From: Acidithiobacillus sp.
GTDB taxonomy: Bacteria > Pseudomonadota > Gammaproteobacteria > Acidithiobacillales > Acidithiobacillaceae
DNA length: 37,945 bases
Reading direction: 5' to 3'
NCBI GenBank assembly: GCA_028065135.1
Contig: JAPTWR010000027.1
Span: 1 to 37,945 of the forward strand
The first letter of the stretch is position 1, and the number at the start of each line of letters is the position of its first letter. Position numbers and translations under genes: made by a program. Shown here piece by piece: positions 25,731 to 34,584 of the stretch. A model generated the notes under the pieces. It saw only the letters and a program-made list of their open reading frames with translations. It did not search any database and had not been told where the DNA came from.

Positions 25731-27470
25731 GTGAAAGCATTTGTCAGCCAGGCCCTGCAAGGGGCGCTTCAACAACTCCACGCCCAGGGCAACATTCCAG
25801 GGATTCCCGCCGCCCTGGAGCTGGATCGCCCCAAACAGGTGGAACACGGCCATCTCGCCAGCAACGTCGCCCTGCTCCTCGCCAAAGCGGTCGGGCGCAA
25901 GCCCCGCGACATCGCCAACGATATCGTCGCGGCCCTGCCTGCCTCGGAATGGATTGCCCGCACCGAGATTGCCGGCCCCGGCTTCATCAATTTCTTTTTG
26001 CGGCCTGCCGCCTTTCACGCCGTCATCCACCGGGTACGTACCGAAAAAGAGCGCTTCGGCGCCAACCGGAACGGCGCCGGCCAGCGCCTGCAACTGGAGT
26101 TCGTCTCCGCCAACCCCACCGGCCCCCTGCACGTCGGGCATGGGCGCGGCGCCGCCTATGGCGCCAGCCTCGCCAATATCCTCCGCTTTAACGGCTTCGA
26201 CATCTTTTGTGAATACTATGTCAACGACGCCGGGCGGCAAATGGATATTCTCGCGGCCAGCGTCTACCTGCGCTATCTCGAAGCCGCCGGGGCGCTGCCC
26301 TGGCCCTTCCCTGAGAACGGTTATCGCGGCGACTATGTGGGCGAAATAGCGGCGCATCTCCGGGAGCAGGTCGGCGACCGCTTACAGCACGCGGCGGCCG
26401 GATTGCCGAACCTGCCCGAGATGAGCGACGGTGATATCGCCATCGACGCCCTCATCGCCCACCTGAAGCAGTCCCTCGGTGCCGACTATCGCACCCTGCA
26501 CAGCGCCGGACTGGACGAGATTCTCGCCGACATCCGCGAGGATCTGGAGGGCTTCGGTGTGCATTACGAGCGCTGGTATTCCGAGCGCAGCCTGATGGAT
26601 ACGGGTGCGGTCGATGCTGCCGTCGCCGCCCTCGAAAAAGCCGGACATTGTTACACCCAGGAGGGCGCCCTCTGGTTCCGCGCCACTGCCTTTGATGACG
26701 ACAAGGACCGGGTTTTGCGTCGCGACAATGGCGCCTACACCTACTTTGCCTCCGATGTGGCCTACCATGCTGAAAAATTTGCCCGCGGCTTCACCCACGT
26801 CATCGACATGTGGGGTGCGGACCATCACGGCTATGTGCCCAGAGTCAAGGCCGCCCTGCGCGCCCTCGGCCTCGATGACCAGCAACTGGAAGTCGTCCTC
26901 GTCCAGTTCGCCATCCTCTATCGCGGTACGGAAAAGGTCTCCATGTCTACCCGTGCCGGTGAGTTTGTCACCCTCCGTGAACTGCGCGAGGAAGTGGGCA
27001 ATGATGCCGCGCGTTTCTTTTATGTGCTGCGCCGCGCCGACCAGCATCTGGACTTTGATCTGGAACTGGCCAAAAAGCACTCCGAAGAAAACCCGGTATT
27101 TTATATCCAGTATGCCCACGCCCGGGTCTATTCCCTGCTGCGGCAGGCGGCAGAAAAGGGGCTCAGCCTGCCTTCAGCAGACGGCGTCGACCTGGAAATT
27201 CTGCAGGAGTCCCGCGAGATCGCACTTGCCGACGCCCTCTGGCGCTTCCCGGAAGTAGTGGCCACGGCAGCCCGTGATCGCGAACCACATCAGATTGCCT
27301 TCTATCTCAGGGAGTTGGCCGCGGCCTTCCACACCTACTACAATTCGACCAGAATTCTGGTGGAGGAAACGCCGCTGCGCCACGCCCGCCTGACGCTCTG
27401 TCTGACCGTCGCGCAGACTATTGCCAACGGACTACGACTGCTCGGCGTCAGCGCACCGGAGCAGATGTAA
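25731..27470 (+). CDS. argS: Arginyl-tRNA synthetase
   Basis: A 579-residue class I synthetase. The N-terminal Add-1 domain is followed by the HIGH motif 'HVGHGR' within '[19 protein letters not shown]', the KMSKS-like '[10 protein letters not shown]' and the anticodon-binding helical domain ending '[11 protein letters not shown]'. It charges tRNA-Arg. The start is a GTG with AAGG seven bases upstream. A TACACT at 25695-25700 could be a -10 element, but no good -35 goes with it. The stop lies six bases before the SPOR gene, a common argS-ftsN-like order. Confidence 0.96.
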   Translation: MKAFVSQALQGALQQLHAQGNIPGIPAALELDRPKQVEHGHLASNVALLLAKAVGRKPRDIANDIVAALPASEWIARTEIAGPGFINFFLRPAAFHAVIHRVRTEKERFGANRNGAGQRLQLEFVSANPTGPLHVGHGRGAAYGASLANILRFNGFDIFCEYYVNDAGRQMDILAASVYLRYLEAAGALPWPFPENGYRGDYVGEIAAHLREQVGDRLQHAAAGLPNLPEMSDGDIAIDALIAHLKQSLGADYRTLHSAGLDEILADIREDLEGFGVHYERWYSERSLMDTGAVDAAVAALEKAGHCYTQEGALWFRATAFDDDKDRVLRRDNGAYTYFASDVAYHAEKFARGFTHVIDMWGADHHGYVPRVKAALRALGLDDQQLEVVLVQFAILYRGTEKVSMSTRAGEFVTLRELREEVGNDAARFFYVLRRADQHLDFDLELAKKHSEENPVFYIQYAHARVYSLLRQAAEKGLSLPSADGVDLEILQESREIALADALWRFPEVVATAARDREPHQIAFYLRELAAAFHTYYNSTRILVEETPLRHARLTLCLTVAQTIANGLRLLGVSAPEQM

Positions 27471-27476
27471 AGGGTT

Positions 27477-28301
27477 ATGCGCGATTACAAAAATCAAACC
27501 AGCCGCCCGCGAGCGCCAGAGCCGCGCCCGCCCATCCCACCACGGCGGACGGTTGAGCTGGAAGATGACACCGAGCGAACGCCCCCCCCTCCGGCACTGA
27601 ACTGGCCTTGGGTGTTGCTGCTTCTTCTGGTAATCATGCTCAGTGCGGGGGTCTGGTGGTGGATAGCACAAATCCACATCACCACCGGAAAGCTCGGTTT
27701 AATCAATAGCGGGACAAGACTACCGGCGGCGGTGGCCTTCAGCAATAGCGCGCCGGCAATCGCTCAGCAACAGCCTGTTAGCTCGGCAGCGTCCACATCG
27801 ACTGCCCTGGCGACCATACAAACTCCGGTGCGCGACCCGCTCGCCGTCGTCACCTCCAGCAGCGCCGCTGCGGCCTCCACAGCCGCCACTCGCAGCGGCG
27901 TCGATTTCAATTTTTATCAGATATTGCCCGCCATGCATGTGGACATTCCTGCCGACATCCTCGGGAACGGTCCCGGTATCCCCAGTGCGGCGACCACCAG
28001 CAGCACCAGCGCCGTCCACCAGCCGGTGACCATTCAGGTCGGCGCCTTCACCAATCGCGCCGCCGCCGCCGTCCTGCGCGATCGTCTCGCCCTGCTGGGG
28101 GTCAGCACCCAGATGGAAAAGGTGGAAGCGGGCGATAACAACACCCTCTACCGGCTCCGCACCAACACCTTCGATTCTCTGGCAGCGGCCCAGCCCACCC
28201 TTGCCAAAATCCGCGGCATGGGCATCACTCCGCTGCTGCTGGGCAGCGGAATCATCGGCTCCGGGGTCAATGCACCGCTGTCACAATCTCCAACGCCTTG
28301 A
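27477..28301 (+). CDS. FtsN-like cell division protein with SPOR domain
   Basis: A 274-residue bitopic protein. It has a proline- and charge-rich cytoplasmic tail (1-42), one membrane helix (about 43-64, 'WPWVLLLLLVIMLSAGVWWW') and a low-complexity Ser/Ala/Thr-rich periplasmic linker. A C-terminal SPOR domain begins at 'VTIQVGAFTNRAAAAVLRDR'. SPOR domains bind denuded septal peptidoglycan, so a septal role is likely. The position right after argS supports an FtsN assignment. Its last 35 bases overlap the converging YbjN-like gene. Confidence 0.85.
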   Translation: MRDYKNQTSRPRAPEPRPPIPPRRTVELEDDTERTPPPPALNWPWVLLLLLVIMLSAGVWWWIAQIHITTGKLGLINSGTRLPAAVAFSNSAPAIAQQQPVSSAASTSTALATIQTPVRDPLAVVTSSSAAAASTAATRSGVDFNFYQILPAMHVDIPADILGNGPGIPSAATTSSTSAVHQPVTIQVGAFTNRAAAAVLRDRLALLGVSTQMEKVEAGDNNTLYRLRTNTFDSLAAAQPTLAKIRGMGITPLLLGSGIIGSGVNAPLSQSPTP

Positions 28302-28734
28302 TCGCGGCAGCCGGGGTTTCCTGGCCACTCAGCACCCGGTTCAGCCCTGGCAGGTAGTGGTTGATGGTCTCCACGCCAACCAGCAGATAAGGACGCAACA
28401 GGGCAGTGCTCAACACGGTGGCAGGCGCCTGGAGAATCGTCTTGAAGTTGACTTCTCCATCCTCCATATCGAGCTCAAAGTTACCCAGAGCCAGCCCATA
28501 GTTGGCACGGGTCAGAAACTCCGCCACCGCCAGGCGTTTTCCCATCGTTATCTCCAGATTCTGGGGACGCAGGTAAAACAGGATACGCTCCCGTTCGCCA
28601 TGCACATGGCAAAAAATGTCCAGAACGCCATTAGGTACCTGCAACGCGCAAGTGAGGACCGGATAATCGGGCAGTGTTTTCGCTTCCCATTCCAGTTCGA
28701 CAAACAGTTTCTCGGCAACTTCCAAATGATTCAT
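28267..28734 (-). CDS. YbjN-like protein of unknown function
   Basis: A 155-residue soluble protein resembling the YbjN / type III chaperone-like fold. It has 'MNHLEVAEKLFVELEWEAK', the central strands 'CHVHGERERILFYLRPQNLE' and 'GNFELDMEDGEVNFKT', and a C-terminal helix region. The role of such proteins is unsettled. I chose the ATG at 28734, two bases after the rsmA stop. A GTG at 28740 overlaps that stop (GTGA) and is an alternative. It follows rsmA in one transcription unit and converges on the SPOR gene with a 35-base overlap. Confidence 0.7.
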   Translation of the reverse strand: MNHLEVAEKLFVELEWEAKTLPDYPVLTCALQVPNGVLDIFCHVHGERERILFYLRPQNLEITMGKRLAVAEFLTRANYGLALGNFELDMEDGEVNFKTILQAPATVLSTALLRPYLLVGVETINHYLPGLNRVLSGQETPAAAIKALEIVTAVH

Positions 28735-28736
28735 GA

Positions 28737-29537
28737 TCACTTTCCCTGTTCAGCAGTGGCCTCGGCGAGGCGGAAAAAGGCGGCCTGATCCAGCGTCTCG
28801 GCGCGGCAACCGGGATCGATCTGCAAACCCCGCAAGTCGTCCGCACTCAAAATGCCGCGCAGATTATTGGCGAGTGTCTTGCGGCGCTGGGCAAAGCTGG
28901 TGGCCACAATCCGCGCAAAAGGCACCTGCAAATGGAGTGGTAGCAACCCTGGACGATGCGGTACCAGGCGCATGAAGGCCGAATCCACTTTGGGCACCGG
29001 AAAGAAATTGCCAGGAGCCACCGTGAACAGGGATTCCACCGCACAGTGCGCCTGTATCATCACCGAGAGCCGCCCGTAAGCTTTGGTTCCTGGCACCGCC
29101 ACCATACGGTCCACCACCTCTTTTTGCAGCATGAAGTGCATATCCCGCACCTGTTCCGCCTGCTCCAGTATATGAAAAATCAGCGGCGTCGCTACATTGT
29201 AAGGCAAGTTACCCACCACCCGCAGGATATTCCCGGCACCGGCCAGTGCCGGGAAGTCGATCTCCAGCGCATCCGCCTGTATGACCTGTAGCTGCTCCGG
29301 CGACGCCAGCGCGTGCAAACCGGCAATCATATCCCGATCCAGCTCTACCACCGTCAACTGCGGCAAAAGACGAAGCAAAGCCTTGGTCAGCGCCCCCGGC
29401 CCCGGCCCGATCTCCACCAATTGATCGCCGGGCACGGGGCGAATAGCCGCCACAATACGCGCAATGATCTGCGGCTGAACCAGAAAATTCTGTCCGAAAC
29501 GCTTTTTTGCACGCGGCAGGCGCCCCTCTTGCAACAT
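28737..29537 (-). CDS. rsmA: 16S rRNA dimethyladenosine transferase
   Basis: About 266 residues of the KsgA/RsmA family. 'RAKKRFGQNFLVQPQII' opens the protein, the SAM site is 'VEIGPGPGALTKAL', and the catalytic motif is 'NLPYN' in 'VVGNLPYNVATPLIF'. It dimethylates A1518 and A1519 of 16S rRNA, a late checkpoint in small-subunit assembly. The ATG at 29537 has a GAAG box upstream. A GTG two codons earlier (29543) is possible. In many proteobacteria it is next to pdxA, but here a plus-strand HNH gene lies between them. Confidence 0.95.
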   Translation of the reverse strand: MLQEGRLPRAKKRFGQNFLVQPQIIARIVAAIRPVPGDQLVEIGPGPGALTKALLRLLPQLTVVELDRDMIAGLHALASPEQLQVIQADALEIDFPALAGAGNILRVVGNLPYNVATPLIFHILEQAEQVRDMHFMLQKEVVDRMVAVPGTKAYGRLSVMIQAHCAVESLFTVAPGNFFPVPKVDSAFMRLVPHRPGLLPLHLQVPFARIVATSFAQRRKTLANNLRGILSADDLRGLQIDPGCRAETLDQAAFFRLAEATAEQGK

Positions 29538-29599
29538 TAGCACATCTTCATGCTATATTTGGTCGACGCCTCTAGCAGGCGATGCGAAACGGAAAGTCT

Positions 29600-30154
29600 A
29601 TGCACCTCGTGCTGCGCCTTGACGTCGGTGGTCGTCCCATGGCCTGGGAAACCTGGGAAGAAGCCGCGGCCCATTATGTCCGAGGTAATGTTGCCTGGAC
29701 ACTGGGGAATCCTTTCTTTACCGCTCACGGCGGCATCTGCCGCCGCAGTGGCATTCTCTCGCAACTCGACATTCATCCGGTCATCGCCGTCCGTGGCCGT
29801 CATCAGGGCAGCATTCGCCCTCCGGCACTGTCCAACCAGACCTTGTTTCATCGCGACCGTCATCTCTGCATGTACTGTGGCAAACACTTCCCCCTCCGCG
29901 AACTCACCCGTGACCATATCATTCCCATCTCGCGCAAGGGCAGAGATATCTGGACCAACGTGGTGACCGCCTGCCGCAGTTGCAACAGTCGCAAGGACAA
30001 CCGCACCCCCGACGAGGCGCACATGCCGCTGCTCGCGGTGCCCTTCACCCCGACCTGGGCCGAGTATCTGCTGCTCAGTAATCGGCGCATTCTCGCCGAT
30101 CAGATGGAGTTCCTGGTCGCCCAGGTGCCAGCGGGACGCAACCGCATTTTTTGA
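29600..30154 (+). CDS. HNH endonuclease family protein
   Basis: About 184 residues. The C-terminal half carries a zinc-type HNH fold: 'CMYCGKHFPLRELTRDHIIP' with CxxC and the DH pair, then 'CRSCNSRKDNRTPDEA' with a second CxxC and the N/RK residues. The N-terminal half ('RLDVGGRPMAWETWEEAAAH') is of a kind found in stand-alone chromosomal HNH proteins of proteobacteria whose role is unknown. The ATG at 29600 has GGA six bases upstream. An ATG at 29582 is in frame. It lies divergent to rsmA and convergent to pdxA. Confidence 0.85.
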   Translation: MHLVLRLDVGGRPMAWETWEEAAAHYVRGNVAWTLGNPFFTAHGGICRRSGILSQLDIHPVIAVRGRHQGSIRPPALSNQTLFHRDRHLCMYCGKHFPLRELTRDHIIPISRKGRDIWTNVVTACRSCNSRKDNRTPDEAHMPLLAVPFTPTWAEYLLLSNRRILADQMEFLVAQVPAGRNRIF

Positions 30155-30180
30155 GTATGCAGACCGGCCTGCGGCAGGCA

Positions 30181-31182
30181 TCAACGGCCCGCGAGGCGCC
30201 GGTTGCGGACGATTTCCGCAGCGACATCCAGCGCCCGCAGCAAGCTGCCTCCTTCTGCCCGGCCCGTGCCCGCCACATCCAGCGCCGTGCCGTGGTCCAC
30301 ACTGGTGCGCACCATAGGCAAACCCAAGGTGATATTTACCGCCTCACCAAAGGCATGGTACTTCAGCACCGGCAGTCCCTGGTCGTGATACATCGCCAGC
30401 ACCGCATCGGCATCTTCCAGCAGGCGCGGGGTAAACAGGGTGTCGGCCGGCCACGGGCCGCTGACCCGCAGCCCCTCTCCCTGCAAGGCTGCTATCACTG
30501 GCGCGATGATATCCTGTTCCTCATGCCCCAGGTGCCCGCTCTCCCCGGCATGGGGATTCAGACCAGCGACCAGAATACGGGGTGTCGAAAGGGCGAAGTC
30601 TTCACGCATGGCCCGGTGCAGGATGCGCAATGTACCCTCCAACCCTTCCGGGGTAATGGCTGCCGCCACTTGGGCTAAAGGCAGATGAGTCGTCGCCAGC
30701 GCCACCCGCAGGCCGCGACCAGCCAGCAGCATGACCACCTCCGGACTGCCACAGGTTTCCGCGAGATATTCTGTATGCCCGGTAAAGGGAATCCCCGCGT
30801 CGTTGATGATGCCCTTGTGCACCGGGGCCGTTACCAGCGCATCCGCAGCGCCTGCCCGTAACAGGTGCATCGCTTTATCCAGGGTAGCCAATACCGCCGG
30901 TGCATTAGCCACATCCAGATGGCCGGGGCGACAAGGCTGAGCCAGGGGCACGTCCAGCACATGCAACACACCGCTTCCCGGCGCTGGCCAGGGATTGCCC
31001 TCCTGCCAGGGCTCCAGTCGCAGCGATAAACCCAGAGTCAGGGCGCGGCTGCGCAGACATTGCAGGTCGCCAATGAGCAGGACCCCGGAGGGCAAGGCGT
31101 GGCTGGCCAATTGCAGGCAAATATCCGGGCCGATGCCTGCGGGTTCTCCCACCGTCAGCAACAAACGTGGCTCTGCGATCAT
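30181..31182 (-). CDS. pdxA: 4-hydroxythreonine-4-phosphate dehydrogenase
   Basis: A 333-residue enzyme of pyridoxal 5'-phosphate synthesis. Conserved blocks are 'VGEPAGIGPDICLQ', 'FTGHTEYLAE', 'ATTHLPLAQVAAAI', 'AGLNPHAGESG' and the metal-binding 'MYHDQGLPVLKY', with 'VRTSVDHGTALD' near the end. It oxidises 4-phosphohydroxy-L-threonine with NAD. Its ATG overlaps the TGA of the S4 gene. A 13-base perfect hairpin (30167-30179) lies between its stop and the converging HNH gene. Confidence 0.95.
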   Translation of the reverse strand: MIAEPRLLLTVGEPAGIGPDICLQLASHALPSGVLLIGDLQCLRSRALTLGLSLRLEPWQEGNPWPAPGSGVLHVLDVPLAQPCRPGHLDVANAPAVLATLDKAMHLLRAGAADALVTAPVHKGIINDAGIPFTGHTEYLAETCGSPEVVMLLAGRGLRVALATTHLPLAQVAAAITPEGLEGTLRILHRAMREDFALSTPRILVAGLNPHAGESGHLGHEEQDIIAPVIAALQGEGLRVSGPWPADTLFTPRLLEDADAVLAMYHDQGLPVLKYHAFGEAVNITLGLPMVRTSVDHGTALDVAGTGRAEGGSLLRALDVAAEIVRNRRLAGR

Positions 31183-31439
31183 TCCCCAACCCCCTCGGGC
31201 AGCACTTCCACTACCCCTTCCGGTCCTTCAATCCGCTGCGGAATACGCAAGACCCGTACCCGCATCAGGCGATCCCGAATATCGATAGTGAGCACATCAC
31301 CCACCTGCACCATCGCCCCCGCCTTAGCCAGCCGACCGTTGATCTGCACACATCCGCCATCACAGATTTCTTTGGCCAGACTGCGGCGCTTGATCAGGCG
31401 TGACATCTTGAGGAAAAGATCCAGACGCAAATGGTCCAC
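31179..31439 (-). CDS. Small S4-domain RNA-binding protein, RqcP/YabO-like
   Basis: An 86-residue protein that is essentially a single S4 domain: 'LRLDLFLKMSRLIKRRSLAK' followed by 'GGCVQINGRLAKAGAMVQVG'. The layout and wording are very close to Bacillus RqcP (YabO), which works with RqcH in ribosome quality control, and shorter than proteobacterial Hsp15. The role here is an inference from this resemblance. The start is non-ATG: GTG at 31439, or TTG one codon earlier. It follows the ABC ATPase gene by five bases and overlaps pdxA. Confidence 0.8.
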   Translation of the reverse strand: MDHLRLDLFLKMSRLIKRRSLAKEICDGGCVQINGRLAKAGAMVQVGDVLTIDIRDRLMRVRVLRIPQRIEGPEGVVEVLPEGVGE

Positions 31440-31444
31440 CAAAA

Positions 31445-32365
31445 TTAGCGCCCTTGTCCGAGGATATCCGTGAAGGCATCTTCCAGACGTGGCTCCTGAA
31501 GGCGTAAATCCAGGATCTGGGCGGGCAATTTTTGCAATTGTGCCAGGACGCCCCCCAACGGGCTTCTCCGGGCGTCAATCCTGAGTACCCGGGTATTTTC
31601 TGCGGCACCGGTCAGTAACTCCGCCAATTCGGGAGGGAGCGTGCCCGGATCGCGGTCGAAGGTCACCGTGAGCACCCGCCAACTGGAGGTACGCAGCAAT
31701 GCATCCTTGCTGTCCAAGGCAACCATTCGTCCCTGCTGGAGAATGGCGATCCGCTGACAGAGTTCCTCGGCCTCTTCCAGATAATGGGTGGTGAGAATGA
31801 CCGTATGGCCCTCTTCATTATACCGTCGCATAAAACGCCAGAGCCCCTGACGCAGTTCCACATCAACCCCGGCAGTCGGCTCATCCAGCACCACCACCCG
31901 GGGCCTGTGCACCAAAGCCTGGGCGATAAGCACCCGCCGCTTCATGCCACCGGACAAAGCGCGCAAATTGGCGTTGGCCTTGTCCGTCAGATCCAGTTCC
32001 GCCATCAACTCATCCAGCCAGTCATCATTGTGACGCAAACCAAAATAGCCGGATTGCATGCGCAGAAATTCGCGCACGGTAAAAAAGGGGTCATAGGCCA
32101 ACTCCTGGGGCACGACCCCCAGCAACTGACGGCTCCGGCGAAAATCCCGCTCCACATCAAAGCCGAAGATTTCTGCCACCCCGCTCGAACGGCGCACAGT
32201 CCCGGCCAGGATGTTGATCAGCGAAGATTTCCCCGCACCATTGGGGCCCAGCAGACCAAAAAATTCTCCGGCGTGCACATCCAGATCTACGCCAGCCAAG
32301 GCCAAATGACCGCTGCCGTAGGCTTTGCGCAACCCGGCGATGTGAATAGCCGGGAGATCAGTCAT
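31445..32365 (-). CDS. ABC-2 type transporter ATP-binding protein without adjacent permease
   Basis: About 306 residues. Walker A is 'GLLGPNGAGKSSL', the signature is 'LSGGMKRRVLIAQAL', Walker B is 'VVVLDEPTAGVD' and the switch His is in 'ILTTHYLEEAEEL'. A C-terminal domain of about 80 residues follows, as in the YadG/CcmA group of ABC-2 exporters. The start is the ATG at 32365, overlapping the mlaB stop by eight bases. An upstream in-frame extension lies inside mlaB and is not credible. The expected YadH-like permease gene is missing. The next gene is the S4 protein. Confidence 0.88.
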   Translation of the reverse strand: MTDLPAIHIAGLRKAYGSGHLALAGVDLDVHAGEFFGLLGPNGAGKSSLINILAGTVRRSSGVAEIFGFDVERDFRRSRQLLGVVPQELAYDPFFTVREFLRMQSGYFGLRHNDDWLDELMAELDLTDKANANLRALSGGMKRRVLIAQALVHRPRVVVLDEPTAGVDVELRQGLWRFMRRYNEEGHTVILTTHYLEEAEELCQRIAILQQGRMVALDSKDALLRTSSWRVLTVTFDRDPGTLPPELAELLTGAAENTRVLRIDARRSPLGGVLAQLQKLPAQILDLRLQEPRLEDAFTDILGQGR

Positions 32366-32645
32366 GGCACAGCGGCAAAATATCCTGCAGACGATACAAA
32401 CTCGCCAGTTCTTGCAGCTTGGAAGACGCCCCATGAATGCGTAGCGCGGTTCCACGCTGCCTGGCCTGCTGTACCCACTCCATCAGCACGGCAAGCGTCG
32501 CGCTGTCCGCAGCCTCTAGCTCCACGACGGAAATTTCTGTGCAGCCCTGTCCGTCTTTCACCCATGCAAAGGATCGCAGCAGCTTATCCAGTGGTGCCAC
32601 CCGCCAGTCCCCTTGCAGAAACAGCCAAGGAGCACCGTCAATCAT
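32358..32645 (-). CDS. mlaB: STAS-domain protein MlaB
   Basis: About 95 residues of STAS fold, with 'ELEAADSATLAVLMEWVQQA' carrying the phospho-accepting-type Ser/Thr loop seen in MlaB. In the Mla complex it binds MlaF and is needed for stability and activity. I chose the ATG at 32645 because GGAG lies six bases before it. A TTG at 32675 would overlap the mlaC stop (TTGA) but has no binding site. It is the fifth gene of the mla operon. Confidence 0.85.
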   Translation of the reverse strand: MIDGAPWLFLQGDWRVAPLDKLLRSFAWVKDGQGCTEISVVELEAADSATLAVLMEWVQQARQRGTALRIHGASSKLQELASLYRLQDILPLCHD

Positions 32646-32671
32646 CCGTCGCTCCCAGGAGGCCGCTGCGC

Positions 32672-33310
32672 TCAAGCGGCCGCCGCCGTTTTGCCTGGTG
32701 CCTTGCCCATGCCATCCTTGGCCTTCATATCCTGGAGCAGAGCGGGGATTCCACGGCTCGCGACGATCTGGCCAAAGCTCTGCCGGTAATTCAGCACCAT
32801 GCTGACCCCGTCAATATAGGTGTTGTAAATCCGCCAGGAGTTGTTGATGTAGAGCAGGGCATAAATCACCGGAACATCTGGACCACTACCGTTCTGACGA
32901 ATAACCATGTTCACTTGTGCCACTGGCGGATTCTGGGAGATCTGCTGGCTGCCAGTGATTTTTACCGTCTGCCCGTGGTAATGATTGAGTGAATTACTGT
33001 AGGTACGCACCAGCAGATCCTTGAACAGCACCACAAATTCCTGCTGCTGGGCCGGATCCATCTGCCGCCAGTACCGCGCCATCACGTATTGCGACATGGT
33101 GGTGAAATCCATGTGCGGCAAGACGATATCCGCCACCTCTTTCTTCACGGCTGGCGTGATGGGCTTGCCGTCATTGGAGCGCAGCACCTTGAGTACACTA
33201 TTGGTAAGCTGCTGAACCACCGCTACCGCCCCCTGCGTATCTTCTGCCGCAGCAGGCAGCGTCCAGGCCAGCAAAAAAAATGCCAGCGAAATCAAAGAAA
33301 TTTGACGCAT
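32672..33310 (-). CDS. mlaC: Phospholipid-binding periplasmic protein MlaC
   Basis: A 212-residue protein with a clear signal peptide (cleavage after about residue 22, 'LPAAAED') and the MlaC/Ttg2D fold. The fold shows 'DIVLPHMDFTTMSQYVMARY' and a long 'WRIYNTYIDGVSMVLNYR' block near the end. It shuttles phospholipids across the periplasm between the outer-membrane MlaA complex and the inner-membrane MlaFEDB complex. The ATG has GGAGG seven bases upstream. The C-terminal tail is a Lys/Ala-rich stretch of about 20 residues. Confidence 0.93.
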   Translation of the reverse strand: MRQISLISLAFFLLAWTLPAAAEDTQGAVAVVQQLTNSVLKVLRSNDGKPITPAVKKEVADIVLPHMDFTTMSQYVMARYWRQMDPAQQQEFVVLFKDLLVRTYSNSLNHYHGQTVKITGSQQISQNPPVAQVNMVIRQNGSGPDVPVIYALLYINNSWRIYNTYIDGVSMVLNYRQSFGQIVASRGIPALLQDMKAKDGMGKAPGKTAAAA

Positions 33311-33322
33311 ACCGAATCCTCC

Positions 33323-33784
33323 CTATTTGCTACCCGAGGCCTTATCAAAGACCATCTGGCCGATTAGCTGATCAATATTGACCGCGCTTTGCGTCATGGT
33401 AATGGTGCCACCCGGCTTCAGCTCCTGCGGCATTCCACCCGGCTGAACGGCCACATACTGCTCGCCCAGCAACCCCTCGGTGTAAATGGACGCACCCGTA
33501 TCCGTCGGCAATTTCACCTTCGGTTCGATACGCATGGTCACCTTCGCCATGAAGGTCTTGGGGTCCATACCGATGTGGGTCACCTCACCGATCGTGACCC
33601 CACCCAGCCTGACCGGGCTGCGCGCCTTGAGACTGCCCACATTGGTGAAATTCGCATGCAGTATGTAACCGTCGTTGTAGGCGAAGCCGGAGAGGTTCCC
33701 TACGCGCAGTGCCAGCACCACCAAAGCAGCGATGCCGAGGAGCACAAAGATGCCCACCCACCAGTCTATCGCTCGTTTTTCCAT
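33323..33784 (-). CDS. mlaD: MCE-domain lipid transport protein MlaD
   Basis: A 153-residue protein with one N-terminal membrane helix (about 7-27, 'WWVGIFVLLGIAALVVLALR') and a single MCE domain. The MCE domain shows 'FTNVGSLKARSPVRLGGVTI' and 'ASIYTEGLLGEQYVAVQPGG'. In the family it forms the hexameric ring of the Mla complex on the periplasmic face. Normal length. It follows mlaE by 14 bases and precedes mlaC by 12. Confidence 0.94.
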   Translation of the reverse strand: MEKRAIDWWVGIFVLLGIAALVVLALRVGNLSGFAYNDGYILHANFTNVGSLKARSPVRLGGVTIGEVTHIGMDPKTFMAKVTMRIEPKVKLPTDTGASIYTEGLLGEQYVAVQPGGMPQELKPGGTITMTQSAVNIDQLIGQMVFDKASGSK

Positions 33785-33798
33785 GCGCCGTCTACCCC

Positions 33799-34581
33799 TT
33801 AGGTGAACAAGAAAGCCGTGAGAATGAAATCGAGACCCAGCACCGCCAGCGATGCCGTCACCACGCTGCGCGTCGTGGCGTTACCCACGCCTTCCGCTGT
33901 CGGCTGTGCCGCGTAACCCTGCCAGGCAGCGATCCAGGTCACCACCAGCCCAAAGCAAAGAGCCTTGAACAGACCAGTCAGGATATCACCGGAAAACGTG
34001 ACATTAGACTGCATCTGCGCCCAGAAAGTGCCACCATCCACGCCCAGCACCGGCACCGAAATGAGGTATCCACCCAAGATGCCGACCAGATCAAAAATAG
34101 CGCAGAGTATAGGCACGACGATAATCCCCGCCCAGAGGCGGGGCGCCACGACCCAGGCAAATGGGTTGACCGCCATCATTTCCATGGCGTTTAGCTGCTC
34201 CGTCGCCTTCATGGAACTGATTTCGGCGGTCAGCGCCGACCCCGCCCGCCCGGCGAAGAGCAGCGCCGTCAACACCGGCCCCAGCTCGCGCAGGAGCGAC
34301 AGGGCGACCAGGGTGCCCAGTGCCGAAGTGGCGCCAAAGCGCACCAGCGCGTAATACCCCTGAAAACCCAACACCATACCCGTGAAGAAAGCGGCGACCA
34401 TCATCAGGAGCAGCGACCGCACCCCAAAGCCATACACCTGCTTGAGCAGTTGTTGAATGCTGAAATGGCGGTTGATCACCGCCACCAAACTCCGCAGCAG
34501 AAAACGCGCCGCGGCCCCCAAATTGGGGATCGTCAGCAATACCCGTCGCCCCAGATTCGGCACGAAATCCAGAAAGGCCAT
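33799..34581 (-). CDS. mlaE: Phospholipid ABC transporter permease MlaE
   Basis: A 260-residue polytopic membrane protein of the MlaE/Ttg2B permease family, with 'LLRELGPVLTALLFAGRAGS' and 'LTAEISSMKATEQLNAMEMM' as the diagnostic EQ-loop region. It forms the dimeric membrane core of the MlaFEDB complex. It begins three bases after the mlaF stop. Length and helix count are normal. Confidence 0.95.
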   Translation of the reverse strand: MAFLDFVPNLGRRVLLTIPNLGAAARFLLRSLVAVINRHFSIQQLLKQVYGFGVRSLLLMMVAAFFTGMVLGFQGYYALVRFGATSALGTLVALSLLRELGPVLTALLFAGRAGSALTAEISSMKATEQLNAMEMMAVNPFAWVVAPRLWAGIIVVPILCAIFDLVGILGGYLISVPVLGVDGGTFWAQMQSNVTFSGDILTGLFKALCFGLVVTWIAAWQGYAAQPTAEGVGNATTRSVVTASLAVLGLDFILTAFLFT

Positions 34582-34584
34582 GCT

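Noticed and set aside
30167..30179. GCCTGC-G-GCAGGC hairpin between the converging HNH and pdxA genes as a bidirectional terminator.
   Set aside because: Short stem and no T run on either strand; at most a weak, rho-assisted end.
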